NCBI RefSeq assembly: GCF_018860565.1
Contig: NZ_JAHKPS010000018.1
Location: 248,001-312,000 of the forward strand
Length of the DNA stretch: 64,000 nt
Origin: Winogradskyella psychrotolerans
GTDB lineage: Bacteria > Bacteroidota > Bacteroidia > Flavobacteriales > Flavobacteriaceae
Direction of reading: 5' to 3'
Below, piece by piece: positions 44,765 to 52,687 of the stretch. Under the pieces are notes generated by a model. It saw nothing but the letters and a program-made list of their open reading frames with translations, did not search any database and was not told the DNA's origin. Positions within the stretch are counted from its first letter, which is position 1, and every line of letters begins with the position of its first letter. Made by a program: the position numbers and the translations under genes.

Positions 44765-46720
44765 TTACTTCCCAAACTGCGCTCTAGCCTCTGTTTCAAT
44801 ATTCAGCTGGTTCACTCTCGCATCTACTTTTCGTTTAAAGTCTGTATCTGCAATGGTTGCCACATTATCTAAATAACGAATGACTTCTTGTCTCCTTATA
44901 TCTGAAAAGTTTAAACCTTTCATATTCGATTTCATTAACTCTTGAAGCATATTAAACTTGGTATCATAATCCTTTTTAAAATAGGTTTCTGGATTCTCAA
45001 ACCAATCGTGTTCTAAATCGAAATCGGTTAACCGTAATGAAATTGCAGATTGAATATTACGTACATCTCTTGAAGAGAAGAACGGAAATATCTTCTGAAT
45101 TTCTTTATACAAAGCCGCATAAAACATATGGTCATCCGTTTCGTGAAGCTTTTCTACTTTATCAAAGGTTTCGTGAACACGTGCTTCTGAAGGATGCTCT
45201 ATGGCATTCAGAATTTCTCCCATGCTGTTTGCCAAACCTTGATCTGACAAGTATTTATAGGTTTCAGGATCGTCCATATTTACGAAATCTGGCATGGTAT
45301 TTTGCAATTTCTTCCACCAGATATAATCTTGATCTACAAAATCGTGCTCAGTACGTGCACCATCTATTTTAAATCGACCTTGCACACGAGAAATTACGGC
45401 TTTATCTAACATTTCTGGCAAGTTGGTAAACAAGCCAATAGAACTGTTACCATAATTAACGGCATAAGCACCTTCTGTGTATCTTAAAAACACACCAATG
45501 ACTTCTTTTACTCCAGCTGAAACGCCTTGAGCTGTTCGTTCTTGCAAATTATTTTCGGCATCATCAATTGGTGCAAAAATTAATTTGGTTGGGTCTTGCA
45601 ATGGCTTCATCCATTCTACCATTTTCTCGGCAGAACCACCCTGAAACGTACTAATTAATGTATCTGGCATTGGGTGAAATAAAAATGGAATATCAAGATT
45701 ATCAGAGTGCTCTTTTAGCCTAGTTGCAATGGCAGCAATCAACATACTTTTTCCTGTTCCCGGAATTCCATAACCCATAAAAACAGGCATAAAACCGCCT
45801 AATTCTTGAAATGGATTTTTCTGAGCTTCAAAATCGTAACTCAGCATACGTTCGGTTAAACGACGTGCAAAATGTTTAGCATCTCTATTTCCAACAATTT
45901 GTTCAAACTGAATTTTATTAAACTCAACACTCTTTGCTGTACCAGAAAAAGCATTTTCCCAACCAGAAACGGCAAAGTCACTATTTTCTAGCTTGTACGT
46001 TCTATCAACAATAGTTTCAGTATATTCTAAACTACTTTTACGCAATTGAATTTCACCAATTAAAGCTTCAAAATACACCATTGTAAAATCAATAACATCT
46101 TTATCTGATTTAATGATTTCTGGGTGACCTAAATACTTATCGTAATAAAACAGCTGACACGAAATTCCTTTTAAAGGTGTAAGAAACGACACTTCAGGAA
46201 TGCCTGCAAACTTCTGCTTCATTACCGATAAATCGTCTGAAGCATGTGGTTTTAAATCGTGTAGAATTTTATACGCTGTAGAAAACAACATAAAAGCAGT
46301 TGCTGTATGCATTTTACTTTCGTATTCGCGTCTTCCTGAATTATCTAATGCCGATTTATTTTCACTTAAGGACGATAAGCCTGACGCATCATAAAAACTA
46401 TCTTTTATCCAAATACCTAAAGTTATTGCTTCTTGTACAGCAAATAAAGTATGATTTAACTTTACAGGAAGTGCTACTGATTCTGGCAATAAACGTTTCT
46501 TTAAAGCCAAAATAGTTTTAGAAACAGAAATGACATTGACGTTACTTCCATTATTTGCCCTAGATAAATACAACAAAATAGATTCATCTTTAGCATCATT
46601 GTCTTTGTTTTTGGCGCGTTGACTTTGCTCCCATTGTATGGATTTTAAATACGACGTGGCTTCATCGCGAAGCATATCTAATTCATTTTGTTTTATAGGG
46701 AAAGTTGAGTTGTGTTCCAT
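44765..46720 (-). CDS. classical AAA+ ATPase with a large helical N-domain
   Basis: A 651-residue protein. The first 270 residues are helical and unlike known domains. A classical AAA module then begins: Walker A GIPGTGKS (318-325), a Walker-B-like IFAPIDDAE (381-389) with Asp-Asp instead of the common Asp-Glu, sensor 1 Asn433 in FTNLP, and Arg445/Arg449 in ISRVQGRF as Arg-finger candidates. A long helical C-terminal part follows. AAA proteins of this class remodel or unfold proteins. Neighbours are a coiled-coil protein and membrane proteins, so remodelling of a membrane-linked assembly is possible. No protease domain is present. Confidence 0.82.
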   Translation of the reverse strand: MEHNSTFPIKQNELDMLRDEATSYLKSIQWEQSQRAKNKDNDAKDESILLYLSRANNGSNVNVISVSKTILALKKRLLPESVALPVKLNHTLFAVQEAITLGIWIKDSFYDASGLSSLSENKSALDNSGRREYESKMHTATAFMLFSTAYKILHDLKPHASDDLSVMKQKFAGIPEVSFLTPLKGISCQLFYYDKYLGHPEIIKSDKDVIDFTMVYFEALIGEIQLRKSSLEYTETIVDRTYKLENSDFAVSGWENAFSGTAKSVEFNKIQFEQIVGNRDAKHFARRLTERMLSYDFEAQKNPFQELGGFMPVFMGYGIPGTGKSMLIAAIATRLKEHSDNLDIPFLFHPMPDTLISTFQGGSAEKMVEWMKPLQDPTKLIFAPIDDAENNLQERTAQGVSAGVKEVIGVFLRYTEGAYAVNYGNSSIGLFTNLPEMLDKAVISRVQGRFKIDGARTEHDFVDQDYIWWKKLQNTMPDFVNMDDPETYKYLSDQGLANSMGEILNAIEHPSEARVHETFDKVEKLHETDDHMFYAALYKEIQKIFPFFSSRDVRNIQSAISLRLTDFDLEHDWFENPETYFKKDYDTKFNMLQELMKSNMKGLNFSDIRRQEVIRYLDNVATIADTDFKRKVDARVNQLNIETEARAQFGK

Positions 46721-46724
46721 TTTT

Positions 46725-46759
46725 TAGTCTTCAGTTTAAAGTATGCAGTCTTCAGTATT
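46725..46759 (-). repeat. heptad array A, downstream of the four-helix-bundle gene
   Basis: Five gapless 7-base units read on the minus strand as NACTNNN/ACTG cores (plus strand CAGT or TAGT every 7 bases). They start 5 bases before the AAA+ start codon. Confidence 0.6.
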
Positions 46760-46789
46760 TACTGTTGCGGCTTACTCTTGCTTTTTATT

Positions 46790-46824
46790 TAATCTTCAGT
46801 TGGTAGTCTTCAGTCCTAAGTACT
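46790..46824 (-). repeat. heptad array B, downstream of the four-helix-bundle gene
   Basis: Five 7-base units on the plus strand with cores TAAT, CAGT, TAGT, CAGT and AAGT, in the same orientation as array A and opposite to array C at 47247-47281. Confidence 0.6.
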
Positions 46825-46863
46825 TACTCATACGACTTAGACTTGACAAATATTATTAAAATT

Positions 46864-47226
46864 TTATAATCCGAATTTATCAGGATATTTCATCATGTAA
46901 TTGATAAGCTTTCCTATTTCTTCACTTTTAAATTGTAATTCATTTTTCTTTTCTTCTGAAATATAATCACATGCTAAAGCAAAATCTAGCCATAATTGAG
47001 TTTCAGAGTTTTCACTGTCAGCGTCAGACAATTTGCTTTTAAAATGTTTCTCGTACTGACGTTTTCTATAGCCTTCAGCTATATTAGAACAAACAGATCT
47101 ACTCGAACGTACCATCTGTGATGTTAATCCAAACATTTCAGATTTAGGAAACGCTTTAGTTAAATGAAATATTTCCATTGCTAAATCGAATCCTTTTTGA
47201 TAAGCCAATAATGTTTTAAACGACAT
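46864..47226 (-). CDS. four-helix-bundle protein (S23/IVP family)
   Basis: A 120-residue protein of the four-helix-bundle family first known from intervening sequences in 23S rRNA genes and related to the Avd accessory protein of diversity-generating retroelements. Family hallmarks are FGLTSQMVRSS (32-42), SNIAEGY (47-53) and ETQLWLDFA (75-83). It is basic and probably binds nucleic acid. There is no reverse transcriptase or 23S rRNA gene nearby. It interrupts the AAA+ cluster and is bracketed by inverted heptad arrays, which suggests it was inserted as a cassette. Confidence 0.88.
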   Translation of the reverse strand: MSFKTLLAYQKGFDLAMEIFHLTKAFPKSEMFGLTSQMVRSSRSVCSNIAEGYRKRQYEKHFKSKLSDADSENSETQLWLDFALACDYISEEKKNELQFKSEEIGKLINYMMKYPDKFGL

Positions 47227-47246
47227 ATTAATATTTACTGATTCTA

Positions 47247-47281
47247 ACTGCTAACTGAGGACTGCACACTGCAGACTCATT
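47247..47281 (+). repeat. heptad array C, upstream of the four-helix-bundle gene
   Basis: Five gapless units with cores ACTG, ACTG, ACTG, ACTG and ACTC. The last overlaps the stop of the 347-residue gene. Another ACTG precedes at 47237, out of phase by three bases. The orientation is opposite to arrays A and B. Confidence 0.65.
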
Positions 47282-48320
47282 CCATTTTTAATTCAGAAAT
47301 CTGAACTGGTGACATTGCCAACTTATTCATAATTTCAGGTGTTTTATTATATAGTAACTGTATGATTCGATGTGGCGCAAAAACGTAGCGTTGCCTAAAC
47401 ATAGCGTCCCAACGTTGATACGTTTGTTTACTAAAAAAACCACCTTCTTTAAATTCGCTTCCCGATTTTAATTCGTCTACTTTTAGTGAAATCGCATAAG
47501 ATTCTAAAGGAATTTCTTTATTTGCAATGCCTTGTAAAATGGCATGTGTCACTTTATTTTCATCCTTAGCAAACACATTATGAATTGGTCCTAAATCTAC
47601 ACGTTTTATCAGTTTTGGTAATACTTTTGGCAAACGCTTATCTATACCGTAAGCCATAGTATCTAAAGCCATTTCTCGGTCTGCAATAGACTTTAAAGCA
47701 CTGTATATTTCACTGCGTTCTTTTAGAGGATCTTTGCCATCGTAATCAAAATACATGTAGCAAATGAATGGTCTGTTGTGAGACACATCATAGAAGCTCC
47801 AGCTTACTAAATATTCAGCCGCTGAACCTTCTGGTGCTGCTATTATTTTACCTTGAACAAAACGATTAAAAATATATTCTTTTTTGGCCGAGGTATAATA
47901 CACTATTGAAGCTGCCTGAAAGAGCTTACGTTTAGCAATAGGTTCTTTCTTTCGCATCAAAGTGTCTAGAAATTCTTCTTTTAGCGTTTCTACATCTGTA
48001 AGCTTACCTAAGTAATCTTCTCGTAATGCTAAATCATTAAACAAATAGCGGAATTCTAAATAATTAGGAAAGCTAGAGTCCGTTAAATCTACTTTCATGT
48101 TTTCCTCTTCGTCATACATATATTTTACACGCATGGCTTCAATGGAATACAGCAACAAATCACTGTATTGCTTAAACAAGAGTACTTCTTGTTGATTTAG
48201 AATTTGTTTTTGTTGTACAGCTACAATAAGCTCCTTTAATGCAAAATCTATCATTCTGTGATAGAACACATATTGTTCTTTGGAATCTAATATGGCGGAA
48301 TCTAATGGTGTTACTATCAT
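47277..48320 (-). CDS. unknown soluble protein of the AAA+ cluster, 347 residues
   Basis: A soluble, mostly helical N-terminal half (about 1-170) and a mixed C-terminal half. No signal peptide, membrane segment or catalytic motif is seen. The C-terminal region FGGFF-like EFKEGGFFSKQTYQRW and the helical FAPHRIIQLLYNK are distinctive but not familiar. It lies between the coiled-coil protein and the AAA+ protein, so it could be an adaptor between them. Its C-terminal stop codon is overlapped by a heptad array. I cannot name a family. Confidence 0.65.
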   Translation of the reverse strand: MIVTPLDSAILDSKEQYVFYHRMIDFALKELIVAVQQKQILNQQEVLLFKQYSDLLLYSIEAMRVKYMYDEEENMKVDLTDSSFPNYLEFRYLFNDLALREDYLGKLTDVETLKEEFLDTLMRKKEPIAKRKLFQAASIVYYTSAKKEYIFNRFVQGKIIAAPEGSAAEYLVSWSFYDVSHNRPFICYMYFDYDGKDPLKERSEIYSALKSIADREMALDTMAYGIDKRLPKVLPKLIKRVDLGPIHNVFAKDENKVTHAILQGIANKEIPLESYAISLKVDELKSGSEFKEGGFFSKQTYQRWDAMFRQRYVFAPHRIIQLLYNKTPEIMNKLAMSPVQISELKME

Positions 48321-48322
48321 TT

Positions 48323-48357
48323 TTGTAGGCCGTTGGCAGTATTCAGTTTGTAGTATA
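48323..48357 (-). repeat. heptad array D1
   Basis: Five 7-base units on the plus strand with cores TTGT, CCGT, CAGT, CAGT and TAGT, beginning two bases before the 347-residue gene's start codon (minus strand). Confidence 0.55.
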
Positions 48358-48413
48358 CCAAGAATACCTGAAAAGTATTATTTAAAAATATATTGAATAT
48401 ATAGTATTAGTCA

Positions 48414-48451
48414 CAGTATTCAGTCTTCATTTGACTGTTAACTGAATACTG
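48414..48451. repeat. 11-base inverted repeat inside the heptad region
   Basis: CAGTATTCAGT (48414-48424) and its exact reverse complement ACTGAATACTG (48441-48451) are separated by 16 bases. This is the point where the arrays change orientation. Confidence 0.65.
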
Positions 48452-48468
48452 CTGACTTACAACTTATT
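48434..48468 (+). repeat. heptad array D3
   Basis: Five gapless 7-base units with cores ACTG, ACTG, ACTG, ACTT and ACTT, ending one base before the stop of the coiled-coil gene. It faces array D1. Confidence 0.6.
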
Positions 48469-48469
48469 A

Positions 48470-49813
48470 TTATCCTAAAAGGTCATCTTCGTTTGCTTCT
48501 GGTTTTGGTTCGCCAGCTGGCTCTCCTCCGTCACCTGAAGGTGCGTTTGCATCTGCTGCGTAGTAATCTTCAAAAATTTCTTTCATATCAATGCCGTAAC
48601 GCTCAGCAAAATTCTTTTGAATAGACTTATCCTTTTCTCTAATTTCACTTAAAGCTTCAGCATAACTTCCGTAAACGCCCTGCATAACTTTTTCGTGCAC
48701 TGGAATATTATCCATCATTTCTTGACGTGCTCTAGCACTTGCCGTATGCATTGCGGCTAAAGTTTCACCAATATGCTCGTCTGTCTTAACACCTAAATGC
48801 TCTAAAATTGCTGCGAATTCCTGATCTGTACGTGCTTTTAAAGCTACCACATAACCATCGTAATATTTAAGACGCTCGTCTGTATCTGACTTTAATTTTG
48901 CACGATGCGTTTGTAAGTTACTACGTAAAGATGTTAATACTTTAATGGTTAAGTTATGTTTATGAACAAAACTATCTTTAGAAGCTGCTAATGTGGTATA
49001 AGCATTTTTAAGGCCTTCTAATTCTTCAACTTTTTGCTCTAAGGTGGTTACTTTACTTAAAGCATCTGAATAATCTGTAGATTGTTTATCGGCCACTTCT
49101 TCTAAAGCTTGACGTGCTTGTTTTAGTAGCGCATATTGCTCTTCAAGCTTATCCTCTACTTCTTTTTTCTTTTGAAGTGCTTTGGTATGATTGTTAGACG
49201 CTTCAACAATAGCTGTTTTAAGACTTTCTTCGACTTCTTTTATTTCGATTTCTCTATCTTTTAAACGCTTAATTGCAGCCTGACTCTTAAATGATAATTC
49301 ATTTAATAAGGTTTGAACATCTGCCGTTTCAATACGTTGTTGAAACATTGCTTTTGCTTTATTGTCTGATGCATCACGTTCTTTTTGAGCATTTTGAAGT
49401 TCTTGCTCAGCATCTTTAATCTTACTTTTACGTCCCCAAAGATTGTTCCACCACGTGTCTGGTTTATTATTTGCATCTTCAAGTTCTACTTTTGCGCGCT
49501 CTAAACGCTTAACGGCATCATCAATGATTTTTTGCTCAGCTGCGTTTAATGCTGAAAAGCCTTCAAACATAATACCAACTTCGTCCTGATAATCTGTTAA
49601 GTCTTTAATGGCATCTAATAAAGTAGTTCTATCTTTTTCGGCCATATCTACCACATTATCTAAGGTGGCATTTAATATTTTCTGACGACTTTCAGGATCA
49701 TCTTCTTGTGCCAATTTAGACTTCATTTGGTCTATGGCTTTTCCCCAATTGACATCAACTTTCGCTGCTTTTTCGTTGGAACTTGTTTCTAATAAATCAA
49801 AATCATCAGACAT
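48470..49813 (-). CDS. long coiled-coil protein, first gene of the AAA+ cluster
   Basis: A 447-residue cytoplasmic protein, almost all helix, with heptad-rich coiled coils through about residues 70-330 broken at PDTWWNNLWGRKSK (about 118-131). The C-terminal tail is acidic and Gly/Pro-rich (GDGGEPAGEPKPEANEDDLLG). It lacks membrane segments. Relatives in flavobacteria may appear as 'microtubule-binding' or 'cell surface' proteins, neither of which the sequence supports. It is first in a unidirectional cluster ahead of the AAA+ ATPase, so it could be its substrate or scaffold. A link to TelA or PspA-like proteins is possible but unproven. Confidence 0.7.
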   Translation of the reverse strand: MSDDFDLLETSSNEKAAKVDVNWGKAIDQMKSKLAQEDDPESRQKILNATLDNVVDMAEKDRTTLLDAIKDLTDYQDEVGIMFEGFSALNAAEQKIIDDAVKRLERAKVELEDANNKPDTWWNNLWGRKSKIKDAEQELQNAQKERDASDNKAKAMFQQRIETADVQTLLNELSFKSQAAIKRLKDREIEIKEVEESLKTAIVEASNNHTKALQKKKEVEDKLEEQYALLKQARQALEEVADKQSTDYSDALSKVTTLEQKVEELEGLKNAYTTLAASKDSFVHKHNLTIKVLTSLRSNLQTHRAKLKSDTDERLKYYDGYVVALKARTDQEFAAILEHLGVKTDEHIGETLAAMHTASARARQEMMDNIPVHEKVMQGVYGSYAEALSEIREKDKSIQKNFAERYGIDMKEIFEDYYAADANAPSGDGGEPAGEPKPEANEDDLLG

Positions 49814-50220
49814 ATTGTGTGTGGTATTTGGTTGAACTATTTTCTGTAAAGCAATTTCGGTATTTTTTTAAGACTATAAAAACTTTACTTACTAAAATAT
49901 ATGTAGTCATACTTTTAACATTGTTACAACTTTCTTACTATTTTTTTAATATCTATGACACTACACCTACCAAATCTTATTAATACCATATTTGTCATTT
50001 TATGGCATTATAACGAATTGTAGAACTGTTAAAATTTGATTTATTAACAAATAACTTAATGTTGATTTTCGCTTAGAAACACTGTGTTTCGTCGGACATT
50101 ATAAACGCTTAATCGATAAATTTGTTGATTAAAAATTGTAAATATTTTAATATTAAGTATTTAACATTAAGTTTTTTTCTATCTTAGCATTCTAGAACCC
50201 AATTCTAAAACCATACTTAT
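49814..50220. other. gene-free gap between the coiled-coil gene and a small membrane-protein gene
   Basis: A 407-base AT-rich divergent region. It holds a 15-base hyphenated palindrome, GAAACAC-T-GTGTTTC (50076-50090), that could be an operator, and a TATCTTAG box shortly before the plus-strand gene. No RNA gene or repeat was recognised. Confidence 0.5.
50076..50090. promoter_or_regulatory. 15-base palindrome
   Basis: GAAACAC and GTGTTTC flank a single T. It is a candidate operator for one of the divergent genes; no matching second copy was seen nearby. Confidence 0.35.
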
Positions 50221-50445
50221 ATGTTTAGTAACCTGCTTTCCAAAGCCTTAATTGTGACGACTACGCAACTTACTATGATTTTAATAGCTGTAGCGTCCAT
50301 TTTTCTCGTTTTTATTCTTATAGCTATTTTGAAGATGTATAAGTTAAAAGCTGAAAACAAAAAATTAATGCAAACCAATGCTTATAAAGATTACGAAGAA
50401 TCCAATCAAGATATTCCTAGTGGACATCTTTATGGAGACAACTAA
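50221..50445 (+). CDS. small single-pass membrane protein
   Basis: A 74-residue protein with one strong transmembrane helix (about 16-38) followed by a short charged helix (MYKLKAENKKLMQ) and an acidic tail. It is probably real, since it has a clear ATG, a promoter-like box upstream and a shared terminator downstream. Function unknown. It is divergent from the AAA+ cluster, but no direct link is shown. Confidence 0.6.
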   Translation: MFSNLLSKALIVTTTQLTMILIAVASIFLVFILIAILKMYKLKAENKKLMQTNAYKDYEESNQDIPSGHLYGDN

Positions 50446-50610
50446 AGCAGTTATTTAAAAACTAAATTTATCCGTTTTTATGGGCTGTTTTAACAAAGGC
50501 TACTTATAACATCGTTACTACTTATAAGTTAGATTTGGTCATTTCTCTTAAATCCCACAAATTAAAATCAATACTAAAACATTTAGAAAACAATCTCATT
50601 TATATATCAT

Positions 50611-50642
50611 AAAAAAAGCCAGCAATTTTGCTGGCTTTTTTA
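50611..50642. terminator. bidirectional terminator between the small membrane gene and ettA
   Basis: A stem AGCCAGCA with TGCTGGCT, flanked by A and T runs; it can serve both converging genes. Confidence 0.9.
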
Positions 50643-50659
50643 GTTTATAACATTTAGTA

Positions 50660-52351
50660 TTATCGTACTAATTTCTTATACTTAATTCGTTTTGGCATTA
50701 AATCTCCACCCAAACGTTTCTTCTTATTTTCCTCGTATTCACTAAATCCTCCTTCAAAGAAATAGACTTGAGAATCTCCTTCAAAAGCTAAAATATGCGT
50801 ACAAATTCTATCTAAGAACCATCTATCGTGACTAATAACAACAGCACAGCCTGCGAAGTTTTCCAAACCTTCTTCCAGAGCTCTTAATGTATTAACATCT
50901 AAGTCGTTAGTAGGCTCATCTAAAAGTAACACATTACCTTCTTCTTTAAGTGTCATAGCCAAGTGTAAACGGTTACGTTCACCACCAGAAAGTAGTTTTA
51001 CCTTTTTATTTTGTTCACCACCAGAGAAGTTAAAACGGCTTAAATAGGCTCTAGAATTTACTTCCTTTCCTCCCATCATTACCAACTCTTGCTCATCACT
51101 AAAGTTTTGCCAAATTGTTTTTTCAGGATCTATATTAGAATGCTTTTGATCGACGTAAGCAATCTTTGCTGTTTCACCAACTTTAAATTCTCCTTTATCA
51201 GGATTCTCTTCTCCCATTATCATTCTAAAAATAGTAGTTTTACCAGCACCATTAGGACCAATAACACCAACTATTCCTGCTTGAGGAAGATTAAAATTTA
51301 AGTTGTCGTATAACAATTTATCATCATAAGCTTTAGCAACTCCAATAGCTTCAATTACATTAGTTCCTAAACGTGGACCGTTAGGAATATAGATTTCTAA
51401 TTTTTCGTCAAGTTGTTTTTGATCTTGACTCATTAATTTATCATAGTTCTTCAAACGTGCTTTTTGCTTTGTTTGACGCCCTTTTGCTCCTTGACGTACC
51501 CAATCTAGCTCACGTTCTAAAGTCTTTTGACGTTTAGACGCTGTTTTACTTTCTTGAGCCATTCGTTTTGATTTTTGATCTAACCAAGACGAATAATTTC
51601 CTTTCCAAGGAATTCCTTCTCCTCTATCGAGTTCTAAAATCCAACCTGCTACATTATCTAAGAAATATCTATCGTGTGTTACAGCGATAACAGTACCTTT
51701 ATATTGTGCTAAATGATGCTCTAGCCAATGTACAGACTCTGCATCTAAGTGGTTGGTAGGCTCATCTAATAACAATACATCAGGCTCTTGTAATAACAAG
51801 CGACATAAGGCTACACGACGACGTTCACCACCAGATAGCACTCCAATTTTCTTATCACCATCAGGAGTTCTTAGCGCATCCATTGCAATTTCTAGCTTGG
51901 TATCTAACTCCCAAGCATTAGCTGCATCAATCTGATCTTGCAGTTCTGCTTGGCGATTCATTAGCTTTTCCATCTTATCGGCATCGCTATATACTTCCTC
52001 TAATCCAAACTGGTCATTGATACTGTTGTATTCATCGAGAATGGCTACAGTTTCAGCAGCACCTTCTCTTACAATTTCCATAACCGTTTTATCGTCATCC
52101 AGTTGCGGCTCTTGCTCTAAGTAGCCAACCGTATAACCTGGTTGAAAAACCACATCTCCTTGGTAGTTTTTATCTACACCTGCTATGATTTTTAAAAGCG
52201 TGGATTTACCAGAACCATTTAGACCTAGAATCCCAATCTTAGCACCATAAAAGAAACTTAAGTATATATTTTTTAAAACAGGAGTATTTTCTCCTGGAAA
52301 GGTCTTTGTGAGACCAGACATTGCAAAAATTACTTTTTTATCGTCACTCAT
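50660..52351 (-). CDS. ettA: energy-dependent translational throttle protein EttA (ABC-F)
   Basis: A 563-residue ABC-F ATPase that binds the ribosomal E site and gates translation according to the ATP/ADP ratio. There are two ABC cassettes: first Walker A GLNGSGKST with LSGGERRRVAL and LLLDEPTNHLD; second GPNGAGKTT with LSGGERNRLHL and LLLDEPTNDLD. The linker between the cassettes (P-site tRNA interaction motif) and the arm region (RMAQESKTASKRQKTLERE) match EttA rather than UUP or ABC-F resistance proteins. Full length; separate transcription unit. Confidence 0.94.
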   Translation of the reverse strand: MSDDKKVIFAMSGLTKTFPGENTPVLKNIYLSFFYGAKIGILGLNGSGKSTLLKIIAGVDKNYQGDVVFQPGYTVGYLEQEPQLDDDKTVMEIVREGAAETVAILDEYNSINDQFGLEEVYSDADKMEKLMNRQAELQDQIDAANAWELDTKLEIAMDALRTPDGDKKIGVLSGGERRRVALCRLLLQEPDVLLLDEPTNHLDAESVHWLEHHLAQYKGTVIAVTHDRYFLDNVAGWILELDRGEGIPWKGNYSSWLDQKSKRMAQESKTASKRQKTLERELDWVRQGAKGRQTKQKARLKNYDKLMSQDQKQLDEKLEIYIPNGPRLGTNVIEAIGVAKAYDDKLLYDNLNFNLPQAGIVGVIGPNGAGKTTIFRMIMGEENPDKGEFKVGETAKIAYVDQKHSNIDPEKTIWQNFSDEQELVMMGGKEVNSRAYLSRFNFSGGEQNKKVKLLSGGERNRLHLAMTLKEEGNVLLLDEPTNDLDVNTLRALEEGLENFAGCAVVISHDRWFLDRICTHILAFEGDSQVYFFEGGFSEYEENKKKRLGGDLMPKRIKYKKLVR

Positions 52352-52402
52352 AATTGTTCGTTTATTTATTGTAAAGTTAAACTATTGAACATCACAAATT
52401 AA

Positions 52403-52585
52403 TTACACACGTCCTTTTAAAGCATTAAAAACCCATGCTATACAGAAAAAACCACCACCAACAGCAGCAAATCCCCAACCTGCAACATCATCGTATCGGA
52501 ATGCGCCAAGCGCAATTAATCCAAATCCTACAAAAAGCATAATCCATGTAGCCCAAGCTAATACTGTATTTTTATTCATTGCCAT
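52403..52585 (-). CDS. CAL67264-type small membrane protein
   Basis: A 60-residue protein with two transmembrane helices (about 8-26 and 34-52) joined by a YDDVAGWG loop. I recognise it as the small bacteroidal family named after locus CAL67264. The start MAMNKNTVLAW (52585) is an ATG, and a second ATG follows two codons later; a TTG further up is unlikely. The gene is single, downstream of the pirin operon terminator. Function unknown. Confidence 0.7.
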   Translation of the reverse strand: MAMNKNTVLAWATWIMLFVGFGLIALGAFRYDDVAGWGFAAVGGGFFCIAWVFNALKGRV

Positions 52586-52635
52586 AATCAATCTTAATTT
52601 TAATCGTTAGTTAGTTTACAAATATCGTATTTTAA

Positions 52636-52665
52636 ATAAAAAAAGCATCACTATTTGTGATGCTT
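52636..52665 (-). terminator. terminator of the pirin operon
   Basis: A 9-base stem (AAGCATCAC with GTGATGCTT) with T run on the minus strand, 23 bases past the pirin stop. Confidence 0.85.
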
Positions 52666-52687
52666 CTAATGTAAATTATGTCAAAAA

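Noticed and set aside
46864-47226. A diversity-generating retroelement around the Avd-like four-helix-bundle gene
   Set aside because: There is no reverse transcriptase and no template/variable repeat pair in the window.
46725-47281. The heptad arrays as a CRISPR array or satellite coding repeats
   Set aside because: The units are seven bases long with no spacers, and they lie outside reading frames; no cas genes are present.
48470-49813. Naming the coiled-coil protein TelA (tellurite resistance) or PspA
   Set aside because: It shares helical character with both, but I see no diagnostic motif, and the Ter partner genes are absent.
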